This document shows, in pieces, positions 44,129-54,100 of a stretch of 64,000 nt of DNA. Every line of letters starts with the position of its first letter. Position 1 is the stretch's first letter. The DNA comes from Clostridium amylolyticum (GTDB taxonomy: Bacteria; Bacillota; Clostridia; Clostridiales; Clostridiaceae). Made by a program: the position numbers and the translations under genes. A model generated the notes under the pieces. It saw nothing but the letters and a program-made list of their open reading frames with translations. It ran no database searches and was not told the DNA's origin. Location of the stretch: assembly GCF_900142075.1 (NCBI RefSeq), contig NZ_FQZO01000007.1:1-64000 (forward strand). The letters run 5' to 3'.

Positions 44129-44524
44129 TTAATTTTTTGAGACTTTTTTATTTTTATAAAAAAGCAACTTAAAAGGGTATAAAATATGTTTAAATAATAT
44201 CCTAATAATTCTAAATAATCCACCTACAAGTTTCTTTTCCACCATTATAAACCACTTACTAAACATCCATAAGTAACATATTATTCCCAATATTAAATAC
44301 ATATATACATAAACGCTTAATACAGCATATTGGGTATAAAGTAAAAATACAAATACTATTAGAGCAGAAAGGATCCAAAACAATATATCTTCAATGATCA
44401 CCAGATACCTAACCACCTTTATTCCTCTAATAAGTCTGTATATATCAAATAAAACCCCAGTGACTATCCCCGAAGCAAAGCTAAATATTATTATTCTAAA
44501 CTGCATCCATAGAGGTATTACCAT
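44129..44524 (-). CDS. yabQ: Spore cortex biosynthesis protein YabQ
   Basis: A 131-residue membrane protein with about three to four hydrophobic segments (near 8-25, 38-62, 65-85 and 90-115) and the GVLFDIYRLIRG signature near the N-terminus. In B. subtilis YabQ is made under sigma-E in the mother cell and is required for the cortex. It is eight bases from yabP, so the two are co-transcribed. Confidence 0.93.
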   Translation of the reverse strand: MVIPLWMQFRIIIFSFASGIVTGVLFDIYRLIRGIKVVRYLVIIEDILFWILSALIVFVFLLYTQYAVLSVYVYMYLILGIICYLWMFSKWFIMVEKKLVGGLFRIIRILFKHILYPFKLLFYKNKKVSKN

Positions 44525-44532
44525 GTGCTCAC

Positions 44533-44826
44533 CTACTTAAACAACCTTTTAAATATGCCTTCAGAATCTTTTTTAGGCTGGGTACTTGTATATACAAAGG
44601 AATCTATGTTACCCACAATGAGTATATCCCCATTTTGAACATCTAACTTATTCATTTTAAGGCCCTGACCTTTTACGGTGAGCATTCCTAAACATGTGTT
44701 TAATAAAATTTTCTCCTCATCAAAGCTTATAACTTCTATAACTCCATTTAAGGACAATTTTTTTCTGCTTTCTAATGCTAAATTGCTTTTCTTTTCTTCT
44801 AATTTAACTTCTTTCTTTACCTCCAT
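44533..44826 (-). CDS. yabP: Sporulation protein YabP
   Basis: A 97-residue soluble protein of the YabP/YqfC family, with SRKKLSLNGVIEVISFDEEKILLNT and LTVKGQGLKMNKLDVQNGDILIVGNI segments forming a beta-rich domain. It is mother-cell expressed in known systems. A sigma-E-like promoter is visible just upstream. Confidence 0.94.
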   Translation of the reverse strand: MEVKKEVKLEEKKSNLALESRKKLSLNGVIEVISFDEEKILLNTCLGMLTVKGQGLKMNKLDVQNGDILIVGNIDSFVYTSTQPKKDSEGIFKRLFK

Positions 44827-44858
44827 ATAGTATAAAACCTCCTATTCACTTCTATATC

Positions 44859-44887
44859 AATATATGAAAGAAATAAGAAGTATATAC
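44859..44887 (-). promoter_or_regulatory. Possible sigma-E promoter of yabP-yabQ
   Basis: GTATATA (44881-44887), a 14-base spacer and CATATATT (44859-44866) on the minus strand, about 32 bases before the yabP start. This fits the loose sigma-E pattern and the known regulon of yabP. Confidence 0.5.
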
Positions 44888-44958
44888 ACATAAATAAAAA
44901 AGCACAGCATTGATATTTAGTAAAATTCCCAGCTGTACCTTTTAAACTCTATTATTCC

Positions 44959-45219
44959 TTATTCTTTATCCTCTTCACCTTCAAGAATTTCATACATAGA
45001 TGATGCTGCATCTTTACGTACATGTTCTGATATATTGGTGATTTTTGCCTTAAGTTTTTTTGAAGCAAAACTAATTTCTATAATGTCTTGTTCTTTTACT
45101 TCTGTGCCTGGCTTTGCAACCTTACCATTTATAGTCACTCTACCGCTTTCACAAGCTTCCTTTGCTACAGTTCTTCTTTTAATAATTCTAGAAACCTTAA
45201 GATACTTATCTAGCCTCAT
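44959..45219 (-). CDS. rqcP: S4-domain RNA-binding protein RqcP (YabO/HslR-like)
   Basis: An 86-residue protein that is almost entirely one S4 domain (MRLDKYLKVSRIIKRRTVAKEACESGRVTINGK). In B. subtilis, RqcP works with RqcH on stalled 50S subunits during C-terminal alanine tailing. The position between hup/mazG and yabP is conserved. Confidence 0.93.
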   Translation of the reverse strand: MRLDKYLKVSRIIKRRTVAKEACESGRVTINGKVAKPGTEVKEQDIIEISFASKKLKAKITNISEHVRKDAASSMYEILEGEEDKE

Positions 45220-45239
45220 AATTTAACTCCTTTATAACA

Positions 45240-45562
45240 AAATTAATTATATAATATTATATCATAGAGTAGGTAAGAAGTAAGTAATAAGTAATAGACC
45301 AAGGTAAGAGGTAAGAAGTAAGAAGTAATGAGTAAGAAATAATAAGTAATAGAGAATAGACCAGGTAAGAAGTATAGGTGAAAATTTATTATAATTAAAG
45401 TTAAAAAATTAATTATAATAAACTCTCCGAGTTTTATCCTTAACTCTTACCTCTTAGCTCTTACTTCTTACTTCTTACTCATCTACAAATTACTTATAAA
45501 AAACTCCCTGAGTTTTATCCCTATCTCTTACCTCTTCACTCTTACTTCTTACCTTTTTCCCC
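45240..45562. repeat. Mirrored GTAAGAAG/CTTCTTAC low-complexity array with internal hairpins
   Basis: Bases 45273-45376 are built from TAAGAAG/TAATAAG units, including two near-copies of AAGTAATAGACCAAGGTAAG. Bases 45434-45481 and 45518-45556 hold the complement (CTTACTTCTTAC, CTCTTACCTCTTA). Between them lie a perfect 14-base inverted repeat TTTATTATAATTAA (45385-45398 and 45409-45422) and the mini-hairpins AAACTC-TCC-GAGTTT (45420-45434) and AAAACTC-CCT-GAGTTTT (45500-45516). There is no coding potential. The array fills the rqcP-hup gap. Confidence 0.7.
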
Positions 45563-45568
45563 ATATAA

Positions 45569-45596
45569 AAAAGCCTGAGAATGCTCTCAGGCTTAT
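45569..45596 (-). terminator. Terminator after hup
   Basis: Stem AAGCCTGAGA/TCTCAGGCTT with a 4-base loop, followed on the minus strand by TTTTATATGG. Confidence 0.8.
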
Positions 45597-45606
45597 AAGA
45601 TAGTTA

Positions 45607-45882
45607 TTATTTATTTACTCTATCTTTGAATTCTTTACCAGCTTTGAATACTGGAACTACAGATGCAGGGATTGTTATTGTTTCTTTTGTTCTAGGGTTT
45701 CTTCCTTCTCTAGCTGCTCTTTCTCTTGTTTCGAAGGTACCAAATCCAACTAATTGCACCTTTTCACCTTTTTCAAGAGCTTCTTGAACGCTTTCTATAA
45801 ATCCCTTTAAAGCTGTCTCAGCATCTTTCTTTGTTAATTTGCTTTTTTCAGCAATGCTTGAAATTAATTCTGCTTTATTCAC
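45607..45882 (-). CDS. hup: DNA-binding protein HU
   Basis: A 91-residue histone-like protein. MNKAELISSIAEKSKLTKKDAE, VQLVGFGTFETRERAAREGRNPRTKE and VPVFKAGKEFKDRVN match HU throughout. It bends and compacts DNA as a homodimer. It is a single-gene unit between mazG and rqcP. Confidence 0.97.
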   Translation of the reverse strand: MNKAELISSIAEKSKLTKKDAETALKGFIESVQEALEKGEKVQLVGFGTFETRERAAREGRNPRTKETITIPASVVPVFKAGKEFKDRVNK

Positions 45883-46108
45883 AGTAACATCCTCCTTATA
45901 ATGAGTTAATAAATTTTTACTCTTTTGGTTTATTATTATGTACTTTCATGATTACATTATCCTATTATAATCCTTGTGGATTCACAAGTCTATAGTTTTT
46001 TTCTATGATTTACTATAATTTAAAATTTATAAACAAATAGACAATGTATGCATAAAAGCACTAATAGCAATAGGTTATAATATTCTCCACCTTTACCAAA
46101 AATCCTTC

Positions 46109-47569
46109 TTATTTTTCGTTTTTTTCATATTTTTTTGCTTCATCCCAGTAAAAATCCATGTCTTTTAGAGACATATCATTAAGGGTCTTACCCATGGACA
46201 TTGCACACTTCTCTACATAAGAAAATCTTTTGATAAATTTATTAGTGGTAGAATTAAGGGCTTCTTCTGGATCTATATTTAAAAATCTACAGGTGTTTAC
46301 AGCTGCAAAAAGAAGATCTCCCATTTCATCTAGTATTTTTGCCTTGTTTTGTAATTTATATACATCTTTTAATTCTTCTGCTTCTTCAAATATTTTATTT
46401 AATGCATCTTCTGCTTTATCCCAATCAAAACCTACCTTAGAAGCCTTTTTTTGGACCTTTTCAGCCCTAATTAGCGCAGGAAGACTCTTTGCTACATGGT
46501 TAAGCTCATCTGTAGTGGTTTTAAGTCCTTGCTCTTTACGTTTAAGCTCATCCCAGTTTTTTAATACTTCTTTTGATCCTGAAACCTGAGTATCTCCAAA
46601 CACATGAGGATGTCTATAAATCATTTTTTTGCTAATGCCCTCTACCACATCGTTTATATTAAAATATCCTTCTTCCTTACCTATGGATGCATGGAACACT
46701 ACCTGTAAAAGTAAGTCACCTAATTCTTCTACAAGTTTATTATCGTCCATTTCTTCTATAGCTTCAATAACTTCATAACTTTCTTCAATTAAAGCCTTTT
46801 TTAGGCTGTCATGAGACTGTTCTCTATCCCAAGGACAACCACCTGGAGCCCTAAGGGTGTCTATTATATCTACAAATTCATAGAAATCTTTCTTATTATC
46901 TGGCGCCTCAGGTATGTACAACGAAGTAAGATAGTCTATATCCTCCTGCCAGTCCAGCTCATATAATTTTATTTTCCTTATGGATTCTTCTCCCTTTATT
47001 CCTGCAGCACGTACAAAAAATATTTCTGTTTCGTCCTCATAAAAATCTAAAAGCTTTATTTTTACTTCTGAAGCTATAAACTTATTATATACTTGGGTTA
47101 TCACTGTACCAACCCTTTTATCTGGTATCTGATTTGCCATATCAAAAGCATCTATTAACTTTAATCCTTTTACAGGGTCTAGCTTAAGACTTTCTAGCAC
47201 CGCATCTATAAAGCTTACTGCAGGGACAATATTCACTTCAATATTTTCTTCTTCTGCCAAGTGAATAAGCAGTTCTACAGATTTTTCTGCCACTAATGGA
47301 TGCCCTGGTACTGCATATACTAAATCCCCTTTTTCTTTATGCTTTTCCACTAAATCTTTGGCAATAAAATCATAAACCTCATCAAAGCTCTTAAACTTAT
47401 CATAAGCGTAGTCGTAGGTTAAGTAATTAATTCCTTCATCATTAATAAAGTCAATAGTAGGATGTTTAGCGGTTCTAAGCATTATATCGTCGCTGTTTTT
47501 AAGTAGCCTTAAGCTTCCTAAGGTTAGAGCATCTGCTGCTCCGGGTCCGAGACCTATTATGTTAATCAT
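46109..47569 (-). CDS. mazG: YabN-type fusion: tetrapyrrole methylase domain plus MazG pyrophosphatase
   Basis: A 486-residue fusion. Residues 1-220 are a TP-methylase (CbiF-like) domain starting MINIIGLGPGAADALTLG. Residues 225-480 hold two MazG domains, with CPWDREQSHDSLKKALIEES and EELGDLLLQVVFH, then DEMGDLLFAAVN. MazG hydrolyses NTPs to NMP and PPi. The role of the methylase-like part is unclear. The fusion is the normal form in Firmicutes (YabN), and its place after yabM is conserved. Confidence 0.95.
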   Translation of the reverse strand: MINIIGLGPGAADALTLGSLRLLKNSDDIMLRTAKHPTIDFINDEGINYLTYDYAYDKFKSFDEVYDFIAKDLVEKHKEKGDLVYAVPGHPLVAEKSVELLIHLAEEENIEVNIVPAVSFIDAVLESLKLDPVKGLKLIDAFDMANQIPDKRVGTVITQVYNKFIASEVKIKLLDFYEDETEIFFVRAAGIKGEESIRKIKLYELDWQEDIDYLTSLYIPEAPDNKKDFYEFVDIIDTLRAPGGCPWDREQSHDSLKKALIEESYEVIEAIEEMDDNKLVEELGDLLLQVVFHASIGKEEGYFNINDVVEGISKKMIYRHPHVFGDTQVSGSKEVLKNWDELKRKEQGLKTTTDELNHVAKSLPALIRAEKVQKKASKVGFDWDKAEDALNKIFEEAEELKDVYKLQNKAKILDEMGDLLFAAVNTCRFLNIDPEEALNSTTNKFIKRFSYVEKCAMSMGKTLNDMSLKDMDFYWDEAKKYEKNEK

Positions 47570-47581
47570 TTGCTTCTCTCC

Positions 47582-49129
47582 TTATTTTATATGAGTTCTT
47601 CTATCAATCTTTTTTATAACATATCCATATTCTATTACTCCAAAAAGCATAATAAATATCACATATATAATAATACCCATAAATATAGATATCAAGCAAG
47701 AGATTCCCGTAGAAGCTGTCCTACTTAAAGCAGTAGAATAAGTATATAATACTCCAAGTATCATTATTATAGATGCATAAACTGGCCTCACAAACAATTT
47801 ATAATAATCTAATTTAACATACAGTTTCTTCTGCATATCTAAAATATTTAAAAAAGCTGATGTAATATAGGCTGCTATAGAAGCTATCACAGCTCCAAAT
47901 ATATTTATTTCAGGCATTGGTACAAGTATTAATGTAATTACAACCTTTACTACACAAGCTATCAAAATATTAATTACTGGCTTTATATAATGTCCAGTGG
48001 CTTGTAAAATAGCCGTAGTGGTTTGGGTTATTATTATGAATGGTACAATTAATGATAGGTATTTTAATATAAGATACCCCTCACCCTTTCCAGGAAATAT
48101 AAGATTAAATATTGGACCGGCCATATAGTATAAACCTAGGGTACAAGGCAGTGCTATGGCTGCAGATAATTTAATTGACATCTCTATTTTATAATATATC
48201 TCTTCTCTTCTTCTTAAGGCATAAGCCTCAGCGATAATAGGAACTATAGAATACCCCAAGGCTACTGAGAGGGTTAAAGGTATATTTACAAGAAGCCCTG
48301 CCTTACCAGTTAGCTGAGCAAATAAAACCGTAGCATGGTTTTGAGTAAACCCTGCATCTAAAAGTTTTTGAGGTACTAAAGCAGAATCTATAAGCCCCAT
48401 GATACTGGCGGCTGCAGCACCCATGGAAATTGGCATAGCAATTTTTAAAAGCTTATTCATAATGTAGCTATTTACCCTTAACTTTTTTACAGGCATGTTT
48501 GTCTTAAACTTAAGATATTTACCTATTAGATATATATTGCCTAATATCCCCCCAGCAGTGGCTCCAAAAGCTGCTCCTGCCGCTGAATACTCAATACCTT
48601 TAGGGTATAATATAAAAGCTAGTGCAACTCCTCCAATAACCCTTCCTATCTGTTCTATAATTTGAGATATAGCTGTAGGATTCATATTCTGCTGTCCTTG
48701 AAAGAACCCCCTAAACACATCCATAACATATATAACCATAGGGGCAAAGGAAATCCCTATAAGAGAATAATACGCCTTGTCATCCCATTTTAATATGGAT
48801 ACTATGGGCTTTGCAAAAACGAAAAGTATTATTGAAAGGCCTGTCCCTAAAAATATCATAAGTTTTAAAGCTTCTCTAAACACCTGAAAGCTTCCTTCAA
48901 TATCATTAACTGCATTCTTTTCAGACACTAGCTTGGAAACAGCTAAAGGCACTCCAGCAGCTGCAGATATGAAAAACATATATAAAGGATAAGACATTTG
49001 ATAAAGTCCTACTCCTTCTTCTCCTATTAACATTATTAATGGCCATCTAAAAAATAGCCCTAAAAATTTTGCAAATATTCCTGCTATTCCAAGTATTAAT
49101 GTACCCTTAATCAAAGACTGTTTTTTCAT
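47582..49129 (-). CDS. SpoVB/YabM-like polysaccharide or lipid flippase (MOP superfamily)
   Basis: A 515-residue protein with about 14 transmembrane segments and the MVF/SpoVB start LIKGTLILGIAGIFAKFLGLFFRWPL. Relatives include SpoVB and MurJ-like lipid II flippases and YabM. The location between spoVT and mazG is that of yabM in B. subtilis. It ends 12 bases before mazG. Lipid-linked cell-wall or cortex precursors are the likely cargo. Confidence 0.9.
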   Translation of the reverse strand: MKKQSLIKGTLILGIAGIFAKFLGLFFRWPLIMLIGEEGVGLYQMSYPLYMFFISAAAGVPLAVSKLVSEKNAVNDIEGSFQVFREALKLMIFLGTGLSIILFVFAKPIVSILKWDDKAYYSLIGISFAPMVIYVMDVFRGFFQGQQNMNPTAISQIIEQIGRVIGGVALAFILYPKGIEYSAAGAAFGATAGGILGNIYLIGKYLKFKTNMPVKKLRVNSYIMNKLLKIAMPISMGAAAASIMGLIDSALVPQKLLDAGFTQNHATVLFAQLTGKAGLLVNIPLTLSVALGYSIVPIIAEAYALRRREEIYYKIEMSIKLSAAIALPCTLGLYYMAGPIFNLIFPGKGEGYLILKYLSLIVPFIIITQTTTAILQATGHYIKPVINILIACVVKVVITLILVPMPEINIFGAVIASIAAYITSAFLNILDMQKKLYVKLDYYKLFVRPVYASIIMILGVLYTYSTALSRTASTGISCLISIFMGIIIYVIFIMLFGVIEYGYVIKKIDRRTHIK

Positions 49130-49242
49130 ATAATACCTCCAAATTTTAATGGTACTATTAATTTTTATTTAAAATCAGGAGGTATTATTCCATTTTAATT
49201 AATTATGTAATTATAATTTATACTGTTATAACTAATATACTA

Positions 49243-49797
49243 CTATTGCTCCATTTGTTTTCCTAAGAAAGCGGATGCGGTTTCAGCAAGCTTCATTTCC
49301 AGCTCACCTAGTTTTTCTCCTCCCTGCTTGGATATAATCATTACAGCTCCAATAGCATCTCCTTCAGCTATTATAGGAGAAATAACCTGACTAAAATATT
49401 TATCTTGTGGCTCTTCTTCGCTATATAGTGGAATTACCTTTCCATTAGTGTCTCCCAAAATAACAGTTTTTCTGTTTTCTATTATCTTTTCTAACTCTCC
49501 ACTGATTTTCTTCTCTAAGTAGTCTTTCTTTGTAGCCCCGCTTACGGAAATAAAAGCATCTTTATCTGTAATAAGAACTATGTGTCCTACCACTTGCTGA
49601 AGTGATTCAGCATATTCCTTTGAAAAATCTGTTAATTCTTCAATGGGAGAGTACTTTTTAAGTATTACTCCTCCTTCTCTGTCAGTGAAGATTTCTAATG
49701 GATCTCCTTCTCTTATCCTTAAGGTTCTCCTTATTTCTTTTGGAATAACTACTCTACCAAGGTCGTCGATACGTCTAACAATTCCTGTAGCCTTCAT
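49243..49797 (-). CDS. spoVT: Stage V sporulation protein T
   Basis: A 184-residue forespore transcription factor. Residues 1-50 are an AbrB-type swapped-hairpin DNA-binding domain (TGIVRRIDDLGRVVIPKEIR). The rest is a GAF-like domain with VISPIIAEGDAIGAVMIIS. In B. subtilis SpoVT tunes the sigma-G regulon. The position next to mfd and yabM is conserved. Confidence 0.97.
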   Translation of the reverse strand: MKATGIVRRIDDLGRVVIPKEIRRTLRIREGDPLEIFTDREGGVILKKYSPIEELTDFSKEYAESLQQVVGHIVLITDKDAFISVSGATKKDYLEKKISGELEKIIENRKTVILGDTNGKVIPLYSEEEPQDKYFSQVISPIIAEGDAIGAVMIISKQGGEKLGELEMKLAETASAFLGKQMEQ

Positions 49798-49919
49798 AAT
49801 ATAAACACTCCTCCTTGTACTTTTCTAAATTATATGGTGCTGTACTAGTATTATTTGAAAGATATGAAATTTTATACACAATTGCTCATTTTTATTTCTT
49901 ATAACCAAAATAATGAATA

Positions 49920-49964
49920 AAAAAAAGTTTATCTCTAAAATAAATTTAGAGATAAACTTTTTTT
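49920..49964 (-). terminator. Terminator after prsA
   Basis: AAAAAAAGTTTATCTCTAAA pairs perfectly with TTTAGAGATAAACTTTTTTT around a 5-base loop, giving a T-run on either strand. It lies between prsA and spoVT. Confidence 0.85.
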
Positions 49965-50009
49965 TAATTTGATACTTTGCAGTTTAACACATATAAATTA
50001 TTATAATTA

Positions 50010-51023
50010 TTATTTATTAACTTCGTCTAATTTTTCTGAATACATTTTTACCTTAAGTTCCTTTTTCCACTCTTCAAGCTTTTTAGTGTATACATCATTC
50101 TTTTCCTTTGTAGTTAAGTAATCCTTAATGTCATCTTTAACTGCGCTAAGTTCAGTTACCTTAGGTTCAGTCTTTATCTCTGTAGCTTTAATCAAATGGA
50201 ATCCATGTTGAGTTTTTACAGGACCTGATATCTCTCCTTCTTTAAGATCCTTAGCACCCTTCATAAAGTCAGCATCATAGTCTTTAGTGTCATATTCAAT
50301 AAATCCTAAATCTCCACCTACATCCTTAGTTCCATCTGTTCCATATTTCTTAGCTAAATCTTCAAATTTTGCACCTTTATTTAATTGATTTTTAATGTCC
50401 TTTGCTTCATCCTCAGTTTTAACTAAGATGTGAGCAAGCTTTGCTCCTGGTTTTTGTGTAAATTGATCTTTATTTTCATCATAATACTTTTGAATAGCTT
50501 CATCAGTTATCTTTATATCCTTGAACATATCATCAAGAACTTTAGTCATTATAACTTGATCTTTAAGATAAACCTTAACGGAGTCTTCTGTAAAATTAGC
50601 TGCTTTTAAAGCTTCTTTAAACTGAGCATCATCATTGCCATACATAGCTTTAATTTCTTTTAATTTAGCATCCACTTCTTCTTGAAGTTTTGCTTCTTCA
50701 GGAACTAATTTTAAATCCTTAGCCTTTTGTAAAAATATCTTTTCTGAAACCATATTATCAAGATTTTGAGTTTGTTGTTGTTTAAAGGCTTCTTTTGCTT
50801 GCTCATTTTTTAAATAATCATCACCATATTGCTTTTTTAAACTGTCTATAACAGGAACCATTCTTTCATCAAGTTGTCCCTTTGTAATCTTATCATTGCC
50901 TATTTTTGCTAATACCGTGTTTTGTATTGCTTCAGGTGTTTTTTCTACTAAATTGCAGCCTGCTAAAGACAGTGCCATTAAGCCTGCAACAGTGATGCTA
51001 ACTAACTTTTTAATATTTTTCAC
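50010..51023 (-). CDS. prsA: Foldase lipoprotein PrsA (parvulin-type peptidyl-prolyl isomerase)
   Basis: Helps secreted proteins fold outside the membrane. The 337-residue protein has a lipoprotein signal with lipobox LAGC (Cys about 23), an N-terminal SurA-like helical domain (about 45-185), and a PpiC rotamase domain (about 195-290; AKLAHILVKTEDEA, GGDLGFIEY, GPVKTQHGFHLIK). It has its own promoter and terminator. Confidence 0.95.
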   Translation of the reverse strand: MKNIKKLVSITVAGLMALSLAGCNLVEKTPEAIQNTVLAKIGNDKITKGQLDERMVPVIDSLKKQYGDDYLKNEQAKEAFKQQQTQNLDNMVSEKIFLQKAKDLKLVPEEAKLQEEVDAKLKEIKAMYGNDDAQFKEALKAANFTEDSVKVYLKDQVIMTKVLDDMFKDIKITDEAIQKYYDENKDQFTQKPGAKLAHILVKTEDEAKDIKNQLNKGAKFEDLAKKYGTDGTKDVGGDLGFIEYDTKDYDADFMKGAKDLKEGEISGPVKTQHGFHLIKATEIKTEPKVTELSAVKDDIKDYLTTKEKNDVYTKKLEEWKKELKVKMYSEKLDEVNK

Positions 51024-51080
51024 TGCGTTTCCCCCGCTTCTTTCTGTAGATTTAATTTGTTAATAAAATAGCATGTAATC

Positions 51081-51109
51081 ATTATAATTTTTTTTGCTAT
51101 ACATTGCAA
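51081..51109 (-). promoter_or_regulatory. Promoter of prsA
   Basis: TTGCAA (51104-51109), a 17-base spacer and TATAAT (51081-51086), about 60 bases before the start codon. Confidence 0.6.
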
Positions 51110-51174
51110 ATTTATATTAAACACATAGTTAAGTATAACAATATCAGAATTTTATTTCAAACTAATATTGCCAT

Positions 51175-54100
51175 TTATTTTTGACTTTCTAGCATAAATT
51201 CTAGTAATTCCTTAAAAACAGCCAACATATCTTCCTTTTTAATCTCATTTAGTTTATAAGCAAAGGAAGGTTTTTCTCCCAGTTTAAACACAATCTTCTT
51301 ATGATATTTGTCCATTAAGGCTTTAAACAGCTTTTGATCTGTTCTTTCTCTACTTTCAAACTGGAATATTACCTCCATGGCACTTTCTTTTATTTCTTCC
51401 ATGCCTAAAAGCTTACCCCTGCTTCTAATATAAGATATATCCATTAAATTATATACACTTTGAGGAATATAGGAGTATCTATCTTCCAATTCTTCCTTTA
51501 CATCCATATAATCATCAAGATTTTCTATGGCTGCAATCTTTTTGTATATTTCAATTTTTTGAATTTCATCTTCTATATAATTTCCTGGAATATATGCATC
51601 AATTTTAATATCCACCGTAGTTTCTACAGGTTCTTGCTCTATTTCTCCCCTTACAAGTTTTACGGTATCTTCTAACATTCTGCAATACAAGTCGTATCCT
51701 ACTGCAGCCATATGTCCATGCTGTGCGGAGCCCATCATATTCCCAGCCCCTCTTATTTCCAAGTCCCTCATGGCTATCTTAAAACCTGAACCAAGCTCTG
51801 TAAAGTCTTTCAGAGCTCTTAGCCTTTTTTCTGCTACCTCTGTGAGTATCTTATCTTTTTTATATACAAAATATGCATAAGCTATTCTGTTAGATCTTCC
51901 AACCCTACCTCTAAGCTGATAAAGTTGTGAAAGTCCTAATTTGTCTGCATCATTTACTATCATAGTATTAACATTAGGTATGTCAATACCTGTTTCTATG
52001 ATAGTGGTGCATAAAAGCACATCATACTCCTTATTCATAAAGGCTATCATTTCTTTTTCCAGTTCTTTTTCAGTCATCTGACCATGAGCTACTGCAATTC
52101 TAGCTTCAGGAACTAAGTTTTGAAGGAATGCGGCCATATTTTTAATCTCTTCTACTCTGTTGTATACAAAATATATCTGACCATCCCTGTTTATTTCCCT
52201 TAGAATAGCATCCCTTATAAGTTGATCATTAAATTCTACCACATAGGTTTGTATAGGATATCTTTCTTCTGGAGGGGTTTCAATAACGCTGATATCTCTA
52301 ACTCCAGTAAGAGACATATTCAAGGTTCTAGGTATAGGCGTAGCACTCATGGTAAGTACATCCACATTCTTTTTTAAGGCCTTCATCTTTTCCTTTTGAG
52401 CCACGCCAAACCTTTGCTCCTCATCCACTATTAAAAGCCCTAAATCTTTAAATTCTATATCTTTAGAAACCAACCTATGAGTTCCTACTAAAATGTCCAC
52501 ATTACCTTCCTTAACAGCTTTTAAGGTAGCCTTTTGCTGGGCAGAAGAACGAAACCTGCTTACCATATCTACAGTAATAGGAAAATCAGAAAATCTTCTT
52601 TTCATAGTCTGATAATGCTGTTCGGCCAATATGGTAGTAGGTACTAGCATGGCAACCTGCTTACCATCCATAACGGATTTAAATGCAGCTCTAAGAGCAA
52701 CTTCTGTTTTTCCGTATCCCACGTCCCCACAAAGAAGTCTGTCCATAGGCTTATCAGATTCCATATCATTTTTGATTTCCTCTAAAGAAGTAAGTTGGTC
52801 TGGGGTTTCTTCGTAAGGAAATTCATCTTCGAACTGTCTTTGCCACTGTGTATCCTTTGCAAACTTATATCCTCTTAATGTAGACCTAGCAGCATAAAGC
52901 TTTACTAAATCCTCTGCTATTTCATTAATAGATTTCTTTACTTTAGCTTTAGCTTTAGCCCATTCTGAGCCTCCAAGCTTATTTATTCTAGGAGATTTTC
53001 CTTCCCCGCCGATATATTTTTGAACTAAATCTAACTGTTCTACAGGAACATATAATTTATCACCTTTTTCATACCCAATATCCAAATAATCTCTTGTATG
53101 CCCCTGAACTTCAATTTGCTTTATACCTTTATATACGCCTATACCATGATTTACATGTACTACATAATCTCCTGGTTTTAATTCTGCAAAGCTCTTTATC
53201 TTTGCCACACCTTTTGAAGTATTTTTGCGCTTTTTTATTTTTCTTTTGGATTCACCAAAAACTTCTTTATCTGAAATTACGCATAGCTTTAAATCTGGAA
53301 ATTCAAATCCTTTTAAAAGATTTCCAAAAGTTATAACAACTTCTCCCAAATTTATATTAGATACAATATCTCTATATACGCTTTCTATTCCTCTGTCCCT
53401 TAAGGTATCCACAAGTCTTTCTCCCCTAGGTCTTGTACCTGAAAGAATAAGAGTCCTATACCCCTTAGCTTTTTTATCCTTAATATCTTCTATAAGCAGG
53501 TCTAGCTGTCCATGGTAGTTATGAAGGGTTATCTCTGAAAAGCTTATTATGCTTCTAGGAGGAAGGTGTTTTGTAGACTTAGCTAAGCTATCCATTATTA
53601 TAGTTTTGCTAGCTTCTAAGTTTTCTATTATAGCTTCCTTGGATAAAAGAAGCTTACCTTGGGACGGCAAAATGTCCCCTCTCTGAAGAAATGCTTTATA
53701 GTTTTCTTCAAACTCAAAATAAACGCTATCTAGTTTTCCAAAACTCCTTCTATTATCATCAATGATTACATAGCTGTCCCACATATAATCTATAAAGCTA
53801 GATGGCTTGTGAAAGAAGAATGGTAAGTAACTATCAATGGTCTCAAAGGACCAAGTTTCCTTAAGGCTCTCCATATTTGCTTTTACCACGGCGGTAACTT
53901 TTTTTATAACCTCTTTATCCTTAGAGTTTTTAGGTGAAGAAATGAATTCTTCCAGCTCTTTTTCCATACTATTATACGCACTTTTTATAGTTTCTTCATT
54001 TAGTATTATTTCCTTTGCAGGGAATATCTCAATACTCTTTACTTTATCTATACTCCTTTGAGTATCTACATTAAAAGTCCTAATAGAATCTACCTCTTCA

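Noticed and set aside
45240..45562. CRISPR array or VNTR-coded peptide
   Set aside because: The units are too short and irregular, there are no unique spacers of constant length, and no open frame exists.
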